Source: an uncultured Lachnospiraceae bacterium (GTDB lineage: Bacteria; Bacillota; Clostridia; Lachnospirales; Anaerotignaceae). Taken from it: a DNA stretch of 64,000 nt. Positions 27,649-37,283 of the stretch are shown here, piece by piece. How positions within the stretch are numbered: the first letter of the stretch is position 1; the number at the start of each line of letters is the position of its first letter. The position numbers and the translations under genes were made by a program. The notes beneath the pieces are model-generated. The model made no database searches, was not told the DNA's origin, and worked only from the letters and a program-made list of their open reading frames with translations. The stretch spans positions 1-64,000 of the forward strand of contig CALWSU010000007.1 of assembly GCA_944384295.1 (NCBI GenBank). Direction: 5' to 3'.

Positions 27649-28374
27649 TTATTCTGCTGTTTCTTCTGTTGTTTCTTCTACAGTATCCTGTTCACCCTGT
27701 TTGGATTCCAGAACTGCATCTGCAACTTTAGAAGCAATCAGTTTTACAGCACGAATTGCGTCATCGTTACCAGGAATTACATAATCAATTTCATCAGGAT
27801 CACAGTTTGTATCCACGATTGCAACAATGGGGATACCCAGTGCATGTGCTTCCTGTACTGCGATTTTTTCTTTTCTTGTATCAACTACAAACATCAAATC
27901 GGGCACTTTCTTCATTTCTTTGATACCGCCCAGATTCTTTTCCAATTTTTCCATTTCGTGCATCAAAGCAGCAACTTCTTTTTTAGGCAGAACATCAAAA
28001 ATGCCGTCTTCCTGCATTTTTTCCAGTTCTTTCAATCTAGCGATTCTTGTTTTGATTGTATTGAAGTTTGTCAGCATACCACCTAACCATCTCTGGTTTA
28101 CATAGTACATGCCGCATCTTTCCGCTTCTTCTTTGATACATTCTTGTGCCTGTTTCTTTGTACCAACGAACAGCACTTCACCACCATCTGCAACAATATT
28201 GCAGATTTCAGCATAAGCTTCGTCAACTTTTTTTACGGTTTTCTGCAAGTCGATGATGTAGATACCGTTTCTTTCTGCGAAGATGTATTCAGCCATTTTA
28301 GGGTTCCATCTTCTTGTCTGGTGTCCAAAATGTACACCTGCTTCTAATAATTGTTTCATTGAAATTACGCTCAT
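27649..28374 (-). CDS. rpsB: ribosomal protein S2
   Basis: Small-subunit protein. The start [25 protein letters not shown] is the typical N terminus, and [20 protein letters not shown] and [12 protein letters not shown] are conserved. The acidic tail rich in Glu and Thr is common in clostridia. The ATG at 28374 has AGGAGGTG upstream; the longer open frame runs into the leader. 241 residues. Confidence 0.97.
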   Translation of the reverse strand: MSVISMKQLLEAGVHFGHQTRRWNPKMAEYIFAERNGIYIIDLQKTVKKVDEAYAEICNIVADGGEVLFVGTKKQAQECIKEEAERCGMYYVNQRWLGGMLTNFNTIKTRIARLKELEKMQEDGIFDVLPKKEVAALMHEMEKLEKNLGGIKEMKKVPDLMFVVDTRKEKIAVQEAHALGIPIVAIVDTNCDPDEIDYVIPGNDDAIRAVKLIASKVADAVLESKQGEQDTVEETTEETAE

Positions 28375-28507
28375 AGCGCACCTCCTGTGGTTTGTCCTCC
28401 GCATGTGTCCCCATATCACCGATTACTTCGGCACCGGATACAAGGTGATCCATACGTGTGTTTTTAGTTACCTTTGGGATTATATCACAGCCTTTTCCAA
28501 AAAACAA
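28375..28507 (-). promoter_or_regulatory. rpsB promoter and structured leader
   Basis: On the minus strand TTGTTT (28507-28502) and TATAAT (28484-28479) are 17 bases apart. The leader of about 100 bases contains GGATCACC and GGTGAT elements that can pair around a CCGAAGTAATCGG stem-loop. Ribosomal protein leaders of this kind are typically bound by the encoded protein; an autoregulatory S2 site is inferred. Confidence 0.55.
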
Positions 28508-28596
28508 CCTTAAGTTTTTATTTTTTTCATTTTTTACATAATGGATAGAGAGAAAAGACAATCAGGAATCCATTTTTTTGCAAATATCACATAGTT

Positions 28597-30729
28597 TTAT
28601 TCCGTTTCTTCCTGCTCCGTTTCTTTGACATAACCGCATTTTTCGTTTGCGCAAATGATTTTTGGATTTTTCTTTCCTTTTTCCACTAAATAACCTCCAC
28701 ACACTGGACACTTTTCTCCAGTTGGCTTGTTCCAAGACATAAAGCCGCATTCTGGATTATTTTCACAGCCATAGTATGTTCTGCCTTTTTTGGTTTTACG
28801 AATCAACACTTTTGCGCCACATTCGGGACAAGAAACACCAGCCTCTTCAAAAAATGGCTTTGCATTTTGACATTCTGGGAAACCAGGACATGCTAAGAAT
28901 TTCCCATATCTGCCATATTTGATTACCATATTTCGTCCGCATTTTTCACAAATGACATCAGTTACTTCATCTTTGATTTCTACTTTTGCTAATTTTTCGA
29001 TTGCATTTTCAACTGCTTCATGGAATCCGGGGTAAAAATCTCGAATGATTTGTTTCCATTCTTCGTGTCCCATCTCCACTTCGTCCAATCTTTTTTCCAT
29101 ATTGGCAGTAAAATCAATGTCCACAATATCGGTAAAATATGTTTTCATAATATCGTTGACAACTTCTCCTAATTCCGTAGGATACAATACTTTTGCTTCT
29201 TTTGTCACATAATGTCTTGCCTGTATGGTAGTCAATGTGGGTGCATATGTGCTGGGACGTCCGACACCAATTTCTTCTAAAGTTTTAATCAAAGAAGCAT
29301 CTGTAAACCTTGCGGGTGGCTGTGTAAAATGTTGTTCTGGCTGAATTTGTACTACTTTGATATGTTCGCCTTCTGTCAATTGCGGAATTTGTACCTCTGT
29401 TTCTTCTTCCCCTTTATTATAAACTTCTAAGAAGCCACGAAATACCAAATGCGATCCCGAAGCACGAAAATCATAAATACCCGCTTTCATTTTAATTTGT
29501 AATGTATCATACATCGCTGGACTCATTTGACTTGCAACAAAACGTTCCCAGATGAGTTTATATAGTTTGTATTGGTCTTTTGTCAAGGATTCCTTTATGC
29601 TGTCAGGGGTACGCAGTATATTTGTAGGACGAATGGCTTCATGTGCATCTTGTGTTTTGCCTTTTGATTTATATTCCACACGTTCTGGATTTACATATTC
29701 TTTTCCATATGTTTCGGTAATATAGTCTACCGCTGCATGATATGCTTCATCAGAAATGCGGAAAGAGTCTGTACGAATATAAGAAACTAAACCGACATTT
29801 CCTTCGCCTTTGACATGTACACCTTCGTATAATTGCTGTGCAATCATCATCGTTTTTTGTGTTGCCATATTCAAATGTTTGCTGGCTTCTTGCTGCATGG
29901 TACTGGTCGTAAAGGGAGCAACTGGTTTTTTCTGACGTGTTCCTTTTTTTACTTCGTGTACTACAAAATCACTTTTTTCTATTTCTGCTACAATTTCTTG
30001 TACGACAGTTTGATTGGGCAATTCCATTTTTTTATCTTCTTTACCATAGAATCGCGCTTCAAATTTCTTTTTCTGTTCATTTTGCAGTTGCGCGCCAATG
30101 GTCCAATATTCTTCCGGGATAAATTCGCGAATTTCTTCTTCACGGTCGCAAATGATACGCAATGCAACCGATTGCACACGACCACCGCTCAACCCTTTTT
30201 TGACTTTCTTCCATAATAAATCACTGACAGTATACCCTACCATACGATCTAATACACGTCTGGCTTGTTGCGCATCTACCAAATCCATATCAATTTCCCT
30301 TGCTTCTGTAATAGAGCGTTTGACAGCGGATTTTGTGATTTCATTGAATGTGATGCGTTGAATATCTTTATCTTCTCCCAGTTTCAATGCATGCAATAAA
30401 TGCCAACTGATAGCTTCTCCCTCACGGTCAGGGTCAGTTGCTAAAAATACTTTATCTGCCGCTTTTGCCTCGCGTTTGAGTTTGCTCAATAACTCACCTT
30501 TTCCGCGTATGGTGATATATCTTGGCTCAAAATCATGTTCAATATCTATTCCCATTTGACTTTTGGGCAAATCGCGAATATGTCCCATAGATGCTTCGAT
30601 TTTATAATTACTACCTAAGAATTTCCCGATTGTACTTGCCTTTGCTGGAGATTCTACAATGACAAGATATTTTTTCGAAGATGTTTTCTTTTTGGTAGTT
30701 TTTTTTGTTTTTGTTGCTTCCTTACTCAT
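28597..30729 (-). CDS. topA: DNA topoisomerase I
   Basis: Type IA enzyme that relaxes negative supercoils. After a Lys/Thr-rich N-terminal tail the TOPRIM domain begins with YLVIVESPAKASTIGKFLG and has the DPDREGEAISWH motif. The active-site tyrosine is Tyr317 in SYIRTDSF. Three C-terminal four-cysteine zinc ribbons follow (CEKCG, CPECG, CPVCG). The 710 residues are normal for clostridia. It follows dprA by 35 bases, the common Firmicute arrangement; codY, often next, is absent here. Confidence 0.96.
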   Translation of the reverse strand: MSKEATKTKKTTKKKTSSKKYLVIVESPAKASTIGKFLGSNYKIEASMGHIRDLPKSQMGIDIEHDFEPRYITIRGKGELLSKLKREAKAADKVFLATDPDREGEAISWHLLHALKLGEDKDIQRITFNEITKSAVKRSITEAREIDMDLVDAQQARRVLDRMVGYTVSDLLWKKVKKGLSGGRVQSVALRIICDREEEIREFIPEEYWTIGAQLQNEQKKKFEARFYGKEDKKMELPNQTVVQEIVAEIEKSDFVVHEVKKGTRQKKPVAPFTTSTMQQEASKHLNMATQKTMMIAQQLYEGVHVKGEGNVGLVSYIRTDSFRISDEAYHAAVDYITETYGKEYVNPERVEYKSKGKTQDAHEAIRPTNILRTPDSIKESLTKDQYKLYKLIWERFVASQMSPAMYDTLQIKMKAGIYDFRASGSHLVFRGFLEVYNKGEEETEVQIPQLTEGEHIKVVQIQPEQHFTQPPARFTDASLIKTLEEIGVGRPSTYAPTLTTIQARHYVTKEAKVLYPTELGEVVNDIMKTYFTDIVDIDFTANMEKRLDEVEMGHEEWKQIIRDFYPGFHEAVENAIEKLAKVEIKDEVTDVICEKCGRNMVIKYGRYGKFLACPGFPECQNAKPFFEEAGVSCPECGAKVLIRKTKKGRTYYGCENNPECGFMSWNKPTGEKCPVCGGYLVEKGKKNPKIICANEKCGYVKETEQEETE

Positions 30730-30764
30730 CTTTTCACCTCATCTAACTTCCTTTATGGCTTGAT

Positions 30765-31868
30765 TTAGGATATATGCGAACAACGTATGTATCCTGCTTG
30801 TTGCAACTTCCGAATGTGACCAGAAATCTCCAATAAAGAAAGTATATATTGTACTTCTCGAATATCTTTCTGTAACTGTCTTGCAATTTCTTCTGCTGTG
30901 ATAGAACAGTCTACAGGAATTTGTGCATATACTATTTGTTCTTCTGGCGATAAAGATTCCAGAACTTTTTGATAAAGTTGTATCTTTTCATTTTCTCGAT
31001 AAGAGATACCTAATTCCAATAAAATATCATCAGATTCTGTAATGATTGGACATCCTTGTTTGATTAAATTATTGGTGCCTTCGCTCAATTTGCTTGTGAC
31101 ATTACCTGGCACAACAAAAACATCGCGACCATTTTCTAATGCCAAGTCTGCCGTAATGAGTGTGCCGCTGCGTTTTCCCGCTTCTATCACAACTATCATT
31201 TTAGATAAACCGCTTATGATACGATTTCTAGCTGGAAAGTGATATGGCAATGCAGGTGTACCAGGTGGATATTCCGATAACACACAGCCATGCTGTATGA
31301 TTCTTTCCATTAAATTTTGATTTTCTGTTGGATAACAAACATCTACACCGGAACCAAGTACCGCAATCGTTCTGCCGTCGCCATCCATTACGCCACAATG
31401 TGCAATAGAATCTATGCCGCGCGCCATACCACTCACAACAATCACATTTGCATTCCCTAATTCTTTTGTTATCCGATGCGTGACAGATGCACCATAGGCG
31501 GAGCAATTTCTTGCTCCAATGACACCTACTGTATTTTTATCATCTTCTGGTAAATCACCTTTGACATAAATACCTAAAGGTGGATCATAAATTTCTTTCA
31601 ACAAAGATGGGTAACGAGGATGAAAATAGGAATAAAAACAAATATCTTTTTCCTCTAATTCAGCAATCCATTCATCCAGTAAAGCTGGAATTCGATTGGA
31701 TATCAAAGCATGAGCCAATTTGGGCGTATGAGCCAAAGCCTGCTGTAACTGTGTGACATCTGCATGAAAGATTGCTTCTGCCGAACCAAATCGACCCAAT
31801 AACGCAAATGCATGCTTACTTTGAGAAAGTAATATACGTGCTAACCACATGAGGTAATATTCTTCCAT
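30765..31868 (-). CDS. dprA: DNA-processing protein DprA (Smf)
   Basis: Loads RecA on incoming single-stranded DNA during transformation. The Rossmann-like core has VGARNCSAYG, VVSGMARGIDSIAH, GSGVDVCYP and ARNRIISGLS; an N-terminal SAM-like domain and a C-terminal winged helix flank it. The ATG at 31868 follows TTAGGAGG; the frame continues 23 codons upstream without a site. 367 residues. Divergent from comM, with a 344-base shared regulatory region. Confidence 0.93.
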   Translation of the reverse strand: MEEYYLMWLARILLSQSKHAFALLGRFGSAEAIFHADVTQLQQALAHTPKLAHALISNRIPALLDEWIAELEEKDICFYSYFHPRYPSLLKEIYDPPLGIYVKGDLPEDDKNTVGVIGARNCSAYGASVTHRITKELGNANVIVVSGMARGIDSIAHCGVMDGDGRTIAVLGSGVDVCYPTENQNLMERIIQHGCVLSEYPPGTPALPYHFPARNRIISGLSKMIVVIEAGKRSGTLITADLALENGRDVFVVPGNVTSKLSEGTNNLIKQGCPIITESDDILLELGISYRENEKIQLYQKVLESLSPEEQIVYAQIPVDCSITAEEIARQLQKDIREVQYILSLLEISGHIRKLQQAGYIRCSHIS

Positions 31869-32212
31869 AAAAATTCCTCCTAAAATCTTCCCCTCAGTTA
31901 TGCAATCTACTATATCTGCTTTCTTCTGAAAATTCAATCACTTTTTTTGTAAAATTTCGGAACAATCTTAGAATGTAGAATCAAAAATTTTCTGTTTTAT
32001 GCTTTTTTTAGAGTATTTTTTGCAATATTTTTGCAATATTATTGCAATATTATAGATAGTATGCTTTTCAGAAAAATATGTCATCCAGCATGGATTGCAT
32101 ATTTCATACATTGCACTTTCTGAAAAATCTTGTTATGATGAAAATAGTCTATACCAATCATCAATTTTTTTGGTATGTAGTGCCGATTGTGGTCAGAAAT
32201 GGGGGAAAAGTT
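31869..32212. other. divergent intergenic region of dprA and comM with tandem 11-bp repeats
   Basis: The 344-base gap has no gene. TTGCAATATT occurs three times at 32020-32029, 32031-32040 and 32042-32051, an exact 11-base period that places all copies on the same DNA face. The rest is very AT-rich. Because both flanking genes act in transformation or recombination, the array is a candidate regulator site (inference). Confidence 0.5.
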
Positions 32213-33745
32213 ATGTTAGCAATGATTCAAAGTGCCGCTTTATATGGTATTGATGCATATATTGTGCGTGTTGAAGTAGATTTAAGCAATGGAATACCTG
32301 CTTTTGAAATTGTTGGCTTACCGGATTCGGCTGTCAAAGAATCAAGAGAACGTGTACGCACTGCAATTAAAAATTCTGGATTACTCTTTCCATCAAAACG
32401 TATTACTGTAAATTTGGCACCTGCCGATACAAAAAAAGAAGGTGCTGCCTTTGATTTGCCCATTGCAGCAGGTATTTTGATTGGAATGGGTACTTTGCAG
32501 CCACAAGCATTAGAAGATTATTTATTGATTGGTGAACTTTCTTTAGATGGTTCCTTACATGCGGTCAATGGTGTTTTGCCAATGGTTTATGGTGCTATGC
32601 AAAATGGAATACAAAAATGTATCGTTCCTATGGAAAATGCAGAGGAAGCAGCGCTTGTAAAAGATATGGAAGTATATCCTTTACATAGTCTTAGACAATT
32701 GATTGCTTTTTTCAATGGGCAAGAAGATATGGTACCATATCATATAGATATTGATGCACTTTTTTCGACATATACACCCTCTGCGCAACTTGATTTTTCA
32801 CATGTCAAAGGACAGGAAAATGCCAAAAGAGCAATGGAATTGGCTGCTGCGGGCGGACATAATATACTGATGATTGGACCGCCGGGATCAGGTAAAACAA
32901 TGCTTGCCAAACGTTTTCCTACGATATTGCCAGACTTAACTTTTACAGAGAGTATCGAAATTACCAAAATATATAGTGTGGCAGGTTTATTGCAAAATAA
33001 AAATGCCTTGATTCGAGAACGCCCATTTCGTTCGCCACATCATACTATATCTGCTGCCGCTTTGACGGGAGGTGGTCGCATTCCGAAACCAGGCGAGATT
33101 TCTTTGGCACATCATGGCGTATTGTTTTTAGATGAACTGCCAGAATTTCAACGCAATGCATTAGAGATTATGCGCCAACCAATGGAAGATGGACATGTGA
33201 CGATTTCTCGCGTAAATGGTACACTGACTTTCCCCGCAGATTTTATGTTGGTGGCAGCTATGAATCCTTGCCCTTGTGGTTATTTAGGTTCTAGTGATAA
33301 ATGTCATTGTACAGTCAGTGAAATTACACGTTACCAAAGCAAAATCAGTGGACCTTTGTTGGATCGTATTGATTTGATGGTAGAAATGCCGGCAGTTGGT
33401 TATGCACAATTACAACAAGCACCAAATGGCGAAACATCTGCTACAATCAAAGAACGTGTTGTACGTGCACATCAAGTGCAATTAAAAAGATATGAAAAAG
33501 AAGGTATTTATTTTAATGCACAGCTCAACGCTGCACAGATTGAAACCTATTGTCCACTTGGCAAAAAGGAAAAAGAACTTTTGCAGAATGCCTTTACACA
33601 AATGGATTTGAGCGCACGTGCATACCATAAAATTCTAAAAGTTGCTAGAACAGCAGCAGATTTAGATGGAAGCGAAAATATTACAATACGTCATATTGCA
33701 GAAGTATTGCAATATCGCTCTTTGGATCGAAAATATATGATGTAA
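32213..33745 (+). CDS. comM: ComM/YifB-family AAA+ ATPase (Mg-chelatase-like)
   Basis: Hexameric helicase-like ATPase that in transformable bacteria promotes branch migration. An N-terminal Lon-protease-like S5 fold (residues 1-170, ending KCIVPMENAEEAALV) is followed by the AAA+ module with Walker A GPPGSGKTM, Walker B GVLFLDELPEF and the NPCPCG motif. The ATG at 32213 follows GGGGG at proper spacing; the open frame extends 45 codons upstream but lacks any site. 510 residues. Next to dprA, which supports a role in DNA uptake or recombination. Confidence 0.92.
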   Translation: MLAMIQSAALYGIDAYIVRVEVDLSNGIPAFEIVGLPDSAVKESRERVRTAIKNSGLLFPSKRITVNLAPADTKKEGAAFDLPIAAGILIGMGTLQPQALEDYLLIGELSLDGSLHAVNGVLPMVYGAMQNGIQKCIVPMENAEEAALVKDMEVYPLHSLRQLIAFFNGQEDMVPYHIDIDALFSTYTPSAQLDFSHVKGQENAKRAMELAAAGGHNILMIGPPGSGKTMLAKRFPTILPDLTFTESIEITKIYSVAGLLQNKNALIRERPFRSPHHTISAAALTGGGRIPKPGEISLAHHGVLFLDELPEFQRNALEIMRQPMEDGHVTISRVNGTLTFPADFMLVAAMNPCPCGYLGSSDKCHCTVSEITRYQSKISGPLLDRIDLMVEMPAVGYAQLQQAPNGETSATIKERVVRAHQVQLKRYEKEGIYFNAQLNAAQIETYCPLGKKEKELLQNAFTQMDLSARAYHKILKVARTAADLDGSENITIRHIAEVLQYRSLDRKYMM

Positions 33746-33774
33746 TCATGGTAATCAATATAGAGGTGGATGAT

Positions 33775-34449
33775 ATGTTACATACAGATCAAATGTCAGA
33801 TTCTTTTCGTATTGGCGCAGTGCTTGCTTTGGTAGGCGGATTTTTAGATGCGTATACCTATCTTTTTCGCGGACAAGTTTTTGCCAATGCGCAAACAGGT
33901 AATATCGTATTGATGGGCATTCAGTTCGCAGAAGGCAATTGGAGCAAAGCATTTGTATATTTTATTCCAATATTTGCTTTTGTGATTGGTGTAATCACCG
34001 ATGAAGGAATCAAAAAACATTTAGATGGCAGATTGTCTTTACATTGGAGACAAATCGTATTGTTAATCGAAATGGCAGGTTTAATTATTGTGTTTTTGTT
34101 GCCGCTTGGTAGCGGGGATATGATAGCAAATGCTATGGTTTCTTTCATCTGTTCCTTGCAGGTACAAAGTTTCCGTAAAGTACATGGATTGCCCTATGCG
34201 ACTACGATGTGTACTGGCAATTTGCGTAGTGGTACCAATCATTTATCTAGTTTTTTACAAACAAAAGATACTTTAAGTTTTATCAAATGTCTGAAATATT
34301 ATGGGATTATTTTATTCTTTATATTTGGTGCAGGAATTGGCTGCGTGAGTGTGAAACAATGTGGAAATATTTCTCTCCTATTTTGTTTTGGATTGTTAGG
34401 CATTGCATTTTTAATGCTATTCGTCAAATCTAAATCAAAAGAAATGTAA
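33775..34449 (+). CDS. DUF1275 (YoaK-family) membrane protein
   Basis: A 224-residue membrane protein with about six helices. The N-terminal ALVGGFLDAYTYLFRGQVF and NAQTGNIVLMG blocks and the middle MCTGNLRSGTNHL motif are the DUF1275 signatures. The function of the family is not established; a transport role is often suggested. GAGGTGG lies before the ATG at 33775. The gene starts 29 bases after comM and may share its transcript. Confidence 0.85.
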   Translation: MLHTDQMSDSFRIGAVLALVGGFLDAYTYLFRGQVFANAQTGNIVLMGIQFAEGNWSKAFVYFIPIFAFVIGVITDEGIKKHLDGRLSLHWRQIVLLIEMAGLIIVFLLPLGSGDMIANAMVSFICSLQVQSFRKVHGLPYATTMCTGNLRSGTNHLSSFLQTKDTLSFIKCLKYYGIILFFIFGAGIGCVSVKQCGNISLLFCFGLLGIAFLMLFVKSKSKEM

Positions 34450-34531
34450 ACGCAATGTGATAGTATATCTCATCATATGGAATTACATATGTGTAAAACA
34501 ATGAGAATGTATAAACTGCGCTTGTCCTACG

Positions 34532-34561
34532 TTGACTTGTCTTTTACACTAGTGCTATAAT
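34532..34561 (+). promoter_or_regulatory. promoter of the glycine C-acetyltransferase-like gene
   Basis: TTGACT at 34532-34537 and TATAAT at 34556-34561 are 18 bases apart; TGC before the -10 makes it extended. Confidence 0.65.
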
Positions 34562-34646
34562 AAACGAAGATGTTTTTTTGTGTGTCATATATGCACAAAT
34601 ATGGAAAATGGAAATTGTACACAATCAAAGAAAGAAGGATGCAATT

Positions 34647-35759
34647 ATGTACAGAACACTTTATGGTCCACAGGGGGCACACATCAATTTGGATGGCAGA
34701 GAAATGATCAATATGGCTTCCAATAACTATCTTGGTTTGGCAAACGATCCAGACTTGGTAGCAGCTGCAAAAGATGCAATCGACAAATATGGTGTAGGTC
34801 CGAGCGCTAGCCGTAATATTGTTGGGAACTTTATAATTCACGACGAATTGGAAGAAGCATTGGCAAAGTTTAAAGGTGTAGAAGCAGTTTTGGTATTTAA
34901 TAGTGGTGTTGCAGCAAATACAGGTGTAATCCCTGTTTTAGTGGGCAAAGGCGATACCATTTATAGTGATGAATTGAATCATGGCAGTATTATTGATGGT
35001 TGCCGTCTTTCTCGTGCAACAGTAAAAGTTTATCCACATATGGATTTGGAAAAATTAGAAGAAATGCTCAAAGAGCCAACAGAAGGCAAAAAATTATTGG
35101 TTGCTGATGCAGTATTTAGTATGGATGGGGATTTGGCGCCTTTGCCAGAAATGGCTGCTTTGGCAGAAAAATATGGTGCAATGTTTATGGTAGACGATGC
35201 ACATGGTGATGGTGTTATGGGACCTTTCGGAAAAGGTACTGTAGAACATTTTAATCTGAGAGATAAAGTTATGGTAGAAACAGGCTCTCTTTCCAAAGCA
35301 TTTGGTGCAGCGGGTGGTTTTGTGGCAGGTAGCAAAGAATTTATTGAAGAATTGCGTCCCAAAGCACGTAGCTTTATCTTTACAGCCTCTCCTTTGGCAC
35401 CTTGCTTGACAGCTGCAGCATTGGCAGCAATTCGCAAAATAGAACATGATGATACATTGGTAAAACGTCTGTGGGAAAATAGACAGTATTTTGCAGCTCG
35501 TATGAAAGAAGCAGGCTTAAATACAGGTTCTACTGTAACACCAGTCATTCCAGTCATTGTAGGTGATGCAGAAAAAGCCGAAGAATTAAGTGAGCGTTTG
35601 TATGACATGGGTGTTTATGCACAAGCAATCAAATTCCCTGTTGTTCCTAGAGGTACTGCACGTCTGCGTGTTATGATTTCAGCTGCGCATACAAGAGAGG
35701 ATTTGGAAAAGGCAGCTAATGCAATTATTGCAATCACAAAGGAAATGGGAATTATCTAA
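34647..35759 (+). CDS. alpha-oxoamine synthase, glycine C-acetyltransferase-like
   Basis: PLP enzyme of the family that condenses an amino acid with an acyl-CoA (2-amino-3-ketobutyrate CoA ligase, 8-amino-7-oxononanoate synthase). NNYLGLANDP, VDDAHGDGVMG and the cofactor lysine in GSLSKAFGAAGGF are clear. It is 370 residues, about 20-25 short at the N terminus: family members carry a helix before the GPQGAHINLDGRE segment, and here only MYRTLY precedes it. GAAGGA fixes the start at 34647. Near a racemase-like enzyme, a transporter and a cysteine desulfidase, glycine/threonine breakdown is more likely than biotin synthesis, as no bio gene is present. Confidence 0.85.
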   Translation: MYRTLYGPQGAHINLDGREMINMASNNYLGLANDPDLVAAAKDAIDKYGVGPSASRNIVGNFIIHDELEEALAKFKGVEAVLVFNSGVAANTGVIPVLVGKGDTIYSDELNHGSIIDGCRLSRATVKVYPHMDLEKLEEMLKEPTEGKKLLVADAVFSMDGDLAPLPEMAALAEKYGAMFMVDDAHGDGVMGPFGKGTVEHFNLRDKVMVETGSLSKAFGAAGGFVAGSKEFIEELRPKARSFIFTASPLAPCLTAAALAAIRKIEHDDTLVKRLWENRQYFAARMKEAGLNTGSTVTPVIPVIVGDAEKAEELSERLYDMGVYAQAIKFPVVPRGTARLRVMISAAHTREDLEKAANAIIAITKEMGII

Positions 35760-35818
35760 ACAATAGAATATTGATTCCGTATACATATTTCCATGATGTA
35801 TTCAGTTTCAAAATATAG

Positions 35819-35855
35819 AAAAGCTCTCAAAATCAATTGATTTTGAGAGCTTTTT
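35819..35855. terminator. bidirectional terminator between the convergent PLP enzyme and transporter genes
   Basis: An almost perfect palindrome of 36 bases with A4 on one side and T5 on the other, serving both strands. Confidence 0.9.
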
Positions 35856-35864
35856 GAAATTGAT

Positions 35865-36989
35865 TTATTGTTGTTCTAATTTTTGATATTTTGCATTCAA
35901 AGCATCGCCAACTTCTTTACGATTCCGTTTGTCAAATAACATATGATACAATACAACTACCATTAAGATAATACCCATATAACCGCTGAAAGGATATACT
36001 GTATTTACCAATACTTTGAAGTCTGTCATACCTAAGAAGAATGCAATGACTGTCAAAATCAATGCAACAACGACAAAACGTTTTGTTTTTTCTTTTGCGA
36101 ATTGGCTGGTAACACCCCATAACATAGGAACTGCTGTAGTATAAATACCAAAAATCAAAATTACAGAAAATACGATACCTACACCTTTATGAATATTATC
36201 CGCTAATATCAAAGATGGTACAGCTTTGTCATATACACTTTCGATATTTACCAAAAGACCTAAGTTCATGCACAAAATTGCCAAACCAAACAAAAGACCA
36301 CCTAACAAACCGCCGTACAGTGCTTCTTTTCCACTATTTGCACTTGCGCCAATCCCTGCAGAGAAAATCAAAACAGCGATAGCATTGAAACCAGGATACA
36401 AAATGCTAGAGAATAACCAACCACCACTATTTTTTGTAATTTCCAAAGTAGGAATCACCTCTGCTGCATGAGATAAACCAGATGCATTACTTAAGAAGCT
36501 AATCAAACCAACACCAACAGAGAAAACAATGATAACTGTTCCCAAACTACCTAAAATATCTGTTAATTTACGCAGTCCTAATATAACGGTAAAAAATGCC
36601 AATAATGTCATACCAACACGACCAACATATGGATTGATTCCATAATATTCTGCCAATGTTGCGCCTGCACCAGAAATCATAATAACAAAAATTGCGTATA
36701 AAAATGCTTGGAATAAAATTTCAAATAATCTACCAACAGTATGACCAAAATAAAATCGTACAATTGCGCCGGGTACTTTTAGTTGCAAATCTTTCCCGTC
36801 TTTCATAAATCTACTGCCGACCCATGCAAACAACACCATCGTGACAATACTACCTAAAACACTCATGATCCCTTGTGCTGTAAAAAATTGCATGATTTCT
36901 TGCCCTGTAGCAAAGCCTGAACCAATCGCACATGCTACATATGCGCCTGCAAACTTCACGACATTGGCGCCACTCACCTTGTTTTCCAT
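35865..36989 (-). CDS. YkvI-family amino acid transporter-like membrane protein
   Basis: A 374-residue membrane protein with about ten helices in the APC/LeuT-like fold. The first helix has the broken-helix motif GAYVACAIGSGFATGQEIMQF, typical of sodium-coupled carriers of this group. Related proteins are annotated as YkvI or branched-chain amino acid carriers. It lies between a glycine acetyltransferase-like enzyme and a racemase-like enzyme, so an amino acid or small amine is the likely substrate, but none is proven. GAAAGGAGAAAG precedes the start. Confidence 0.8.
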   Translation of the reverse strand: MENKVSGANVVKFAGAYVACAIGSGFATGQEIMQFFTAQGIMSVLGSIVTMVLFAWVGSRFMKDGKDLQLKVPGAIVRFYFGHTVGRLFEILFQAFLYAIFVIMISGAGATLAEYYGINPYVGRVGMTLLAFFTVILGLRKLTDILGSLGTVIIVFSVGVGLISFLSNASGLSHAAEVIPTLEITKNSGGWLFSSILYPGFNAIAVLIFSAGIGASANSGKEALYGGLLGGLLFGLAILCMNLGLLVNIESVYDKAVPSLILADNIHKGVGIVFSVILIFGIYTTAVPMLWGVTSQFAKEKTKRFVVVALILTVIAFFLGMTDFKVLVNTVYPFSGYMGIILMVVVLYHMLFDKRNRKEVGDALNAKYQKLEQQ

Positions 36990-37190
36990 ACTACTTTCTC
37001 CTTTCTTTGTTCGCCTTTTTCTTCTGTGATAATAAATTTGATTAATAATAATGCATGAATTTTATCATAGCCCCACGCGTTCTGTAAATTGCCATTTTAT
37101 ACAAACTTTGGAATGTTTATTCCATACACGATAATCTCTTTCCACATATTTTATCGAATTTTTTTATGCAATTTATGTCAATTTTAGTTA

Positions 37191-37219
37191 TTGTCAAACA
37201 AATAAAAACATGTTACAGT
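37191..37219 (+). promoter_or_regulatory. promoter of the class-III PLP enzyme gene
   Basis: TTGTCA at 37191-37196 and TACAGT at 37214-37219 are exactly 17 bases apart. The remainder of the 294-base gap (36990-37283) is AT-rich with no gene. Confidence 0.55.
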
Positions 37220-37283
37220 AATGCTGTGATTACATTTTTATTCACATGTATCTAATATACAACATACAAAAGATAGGAGTGAA

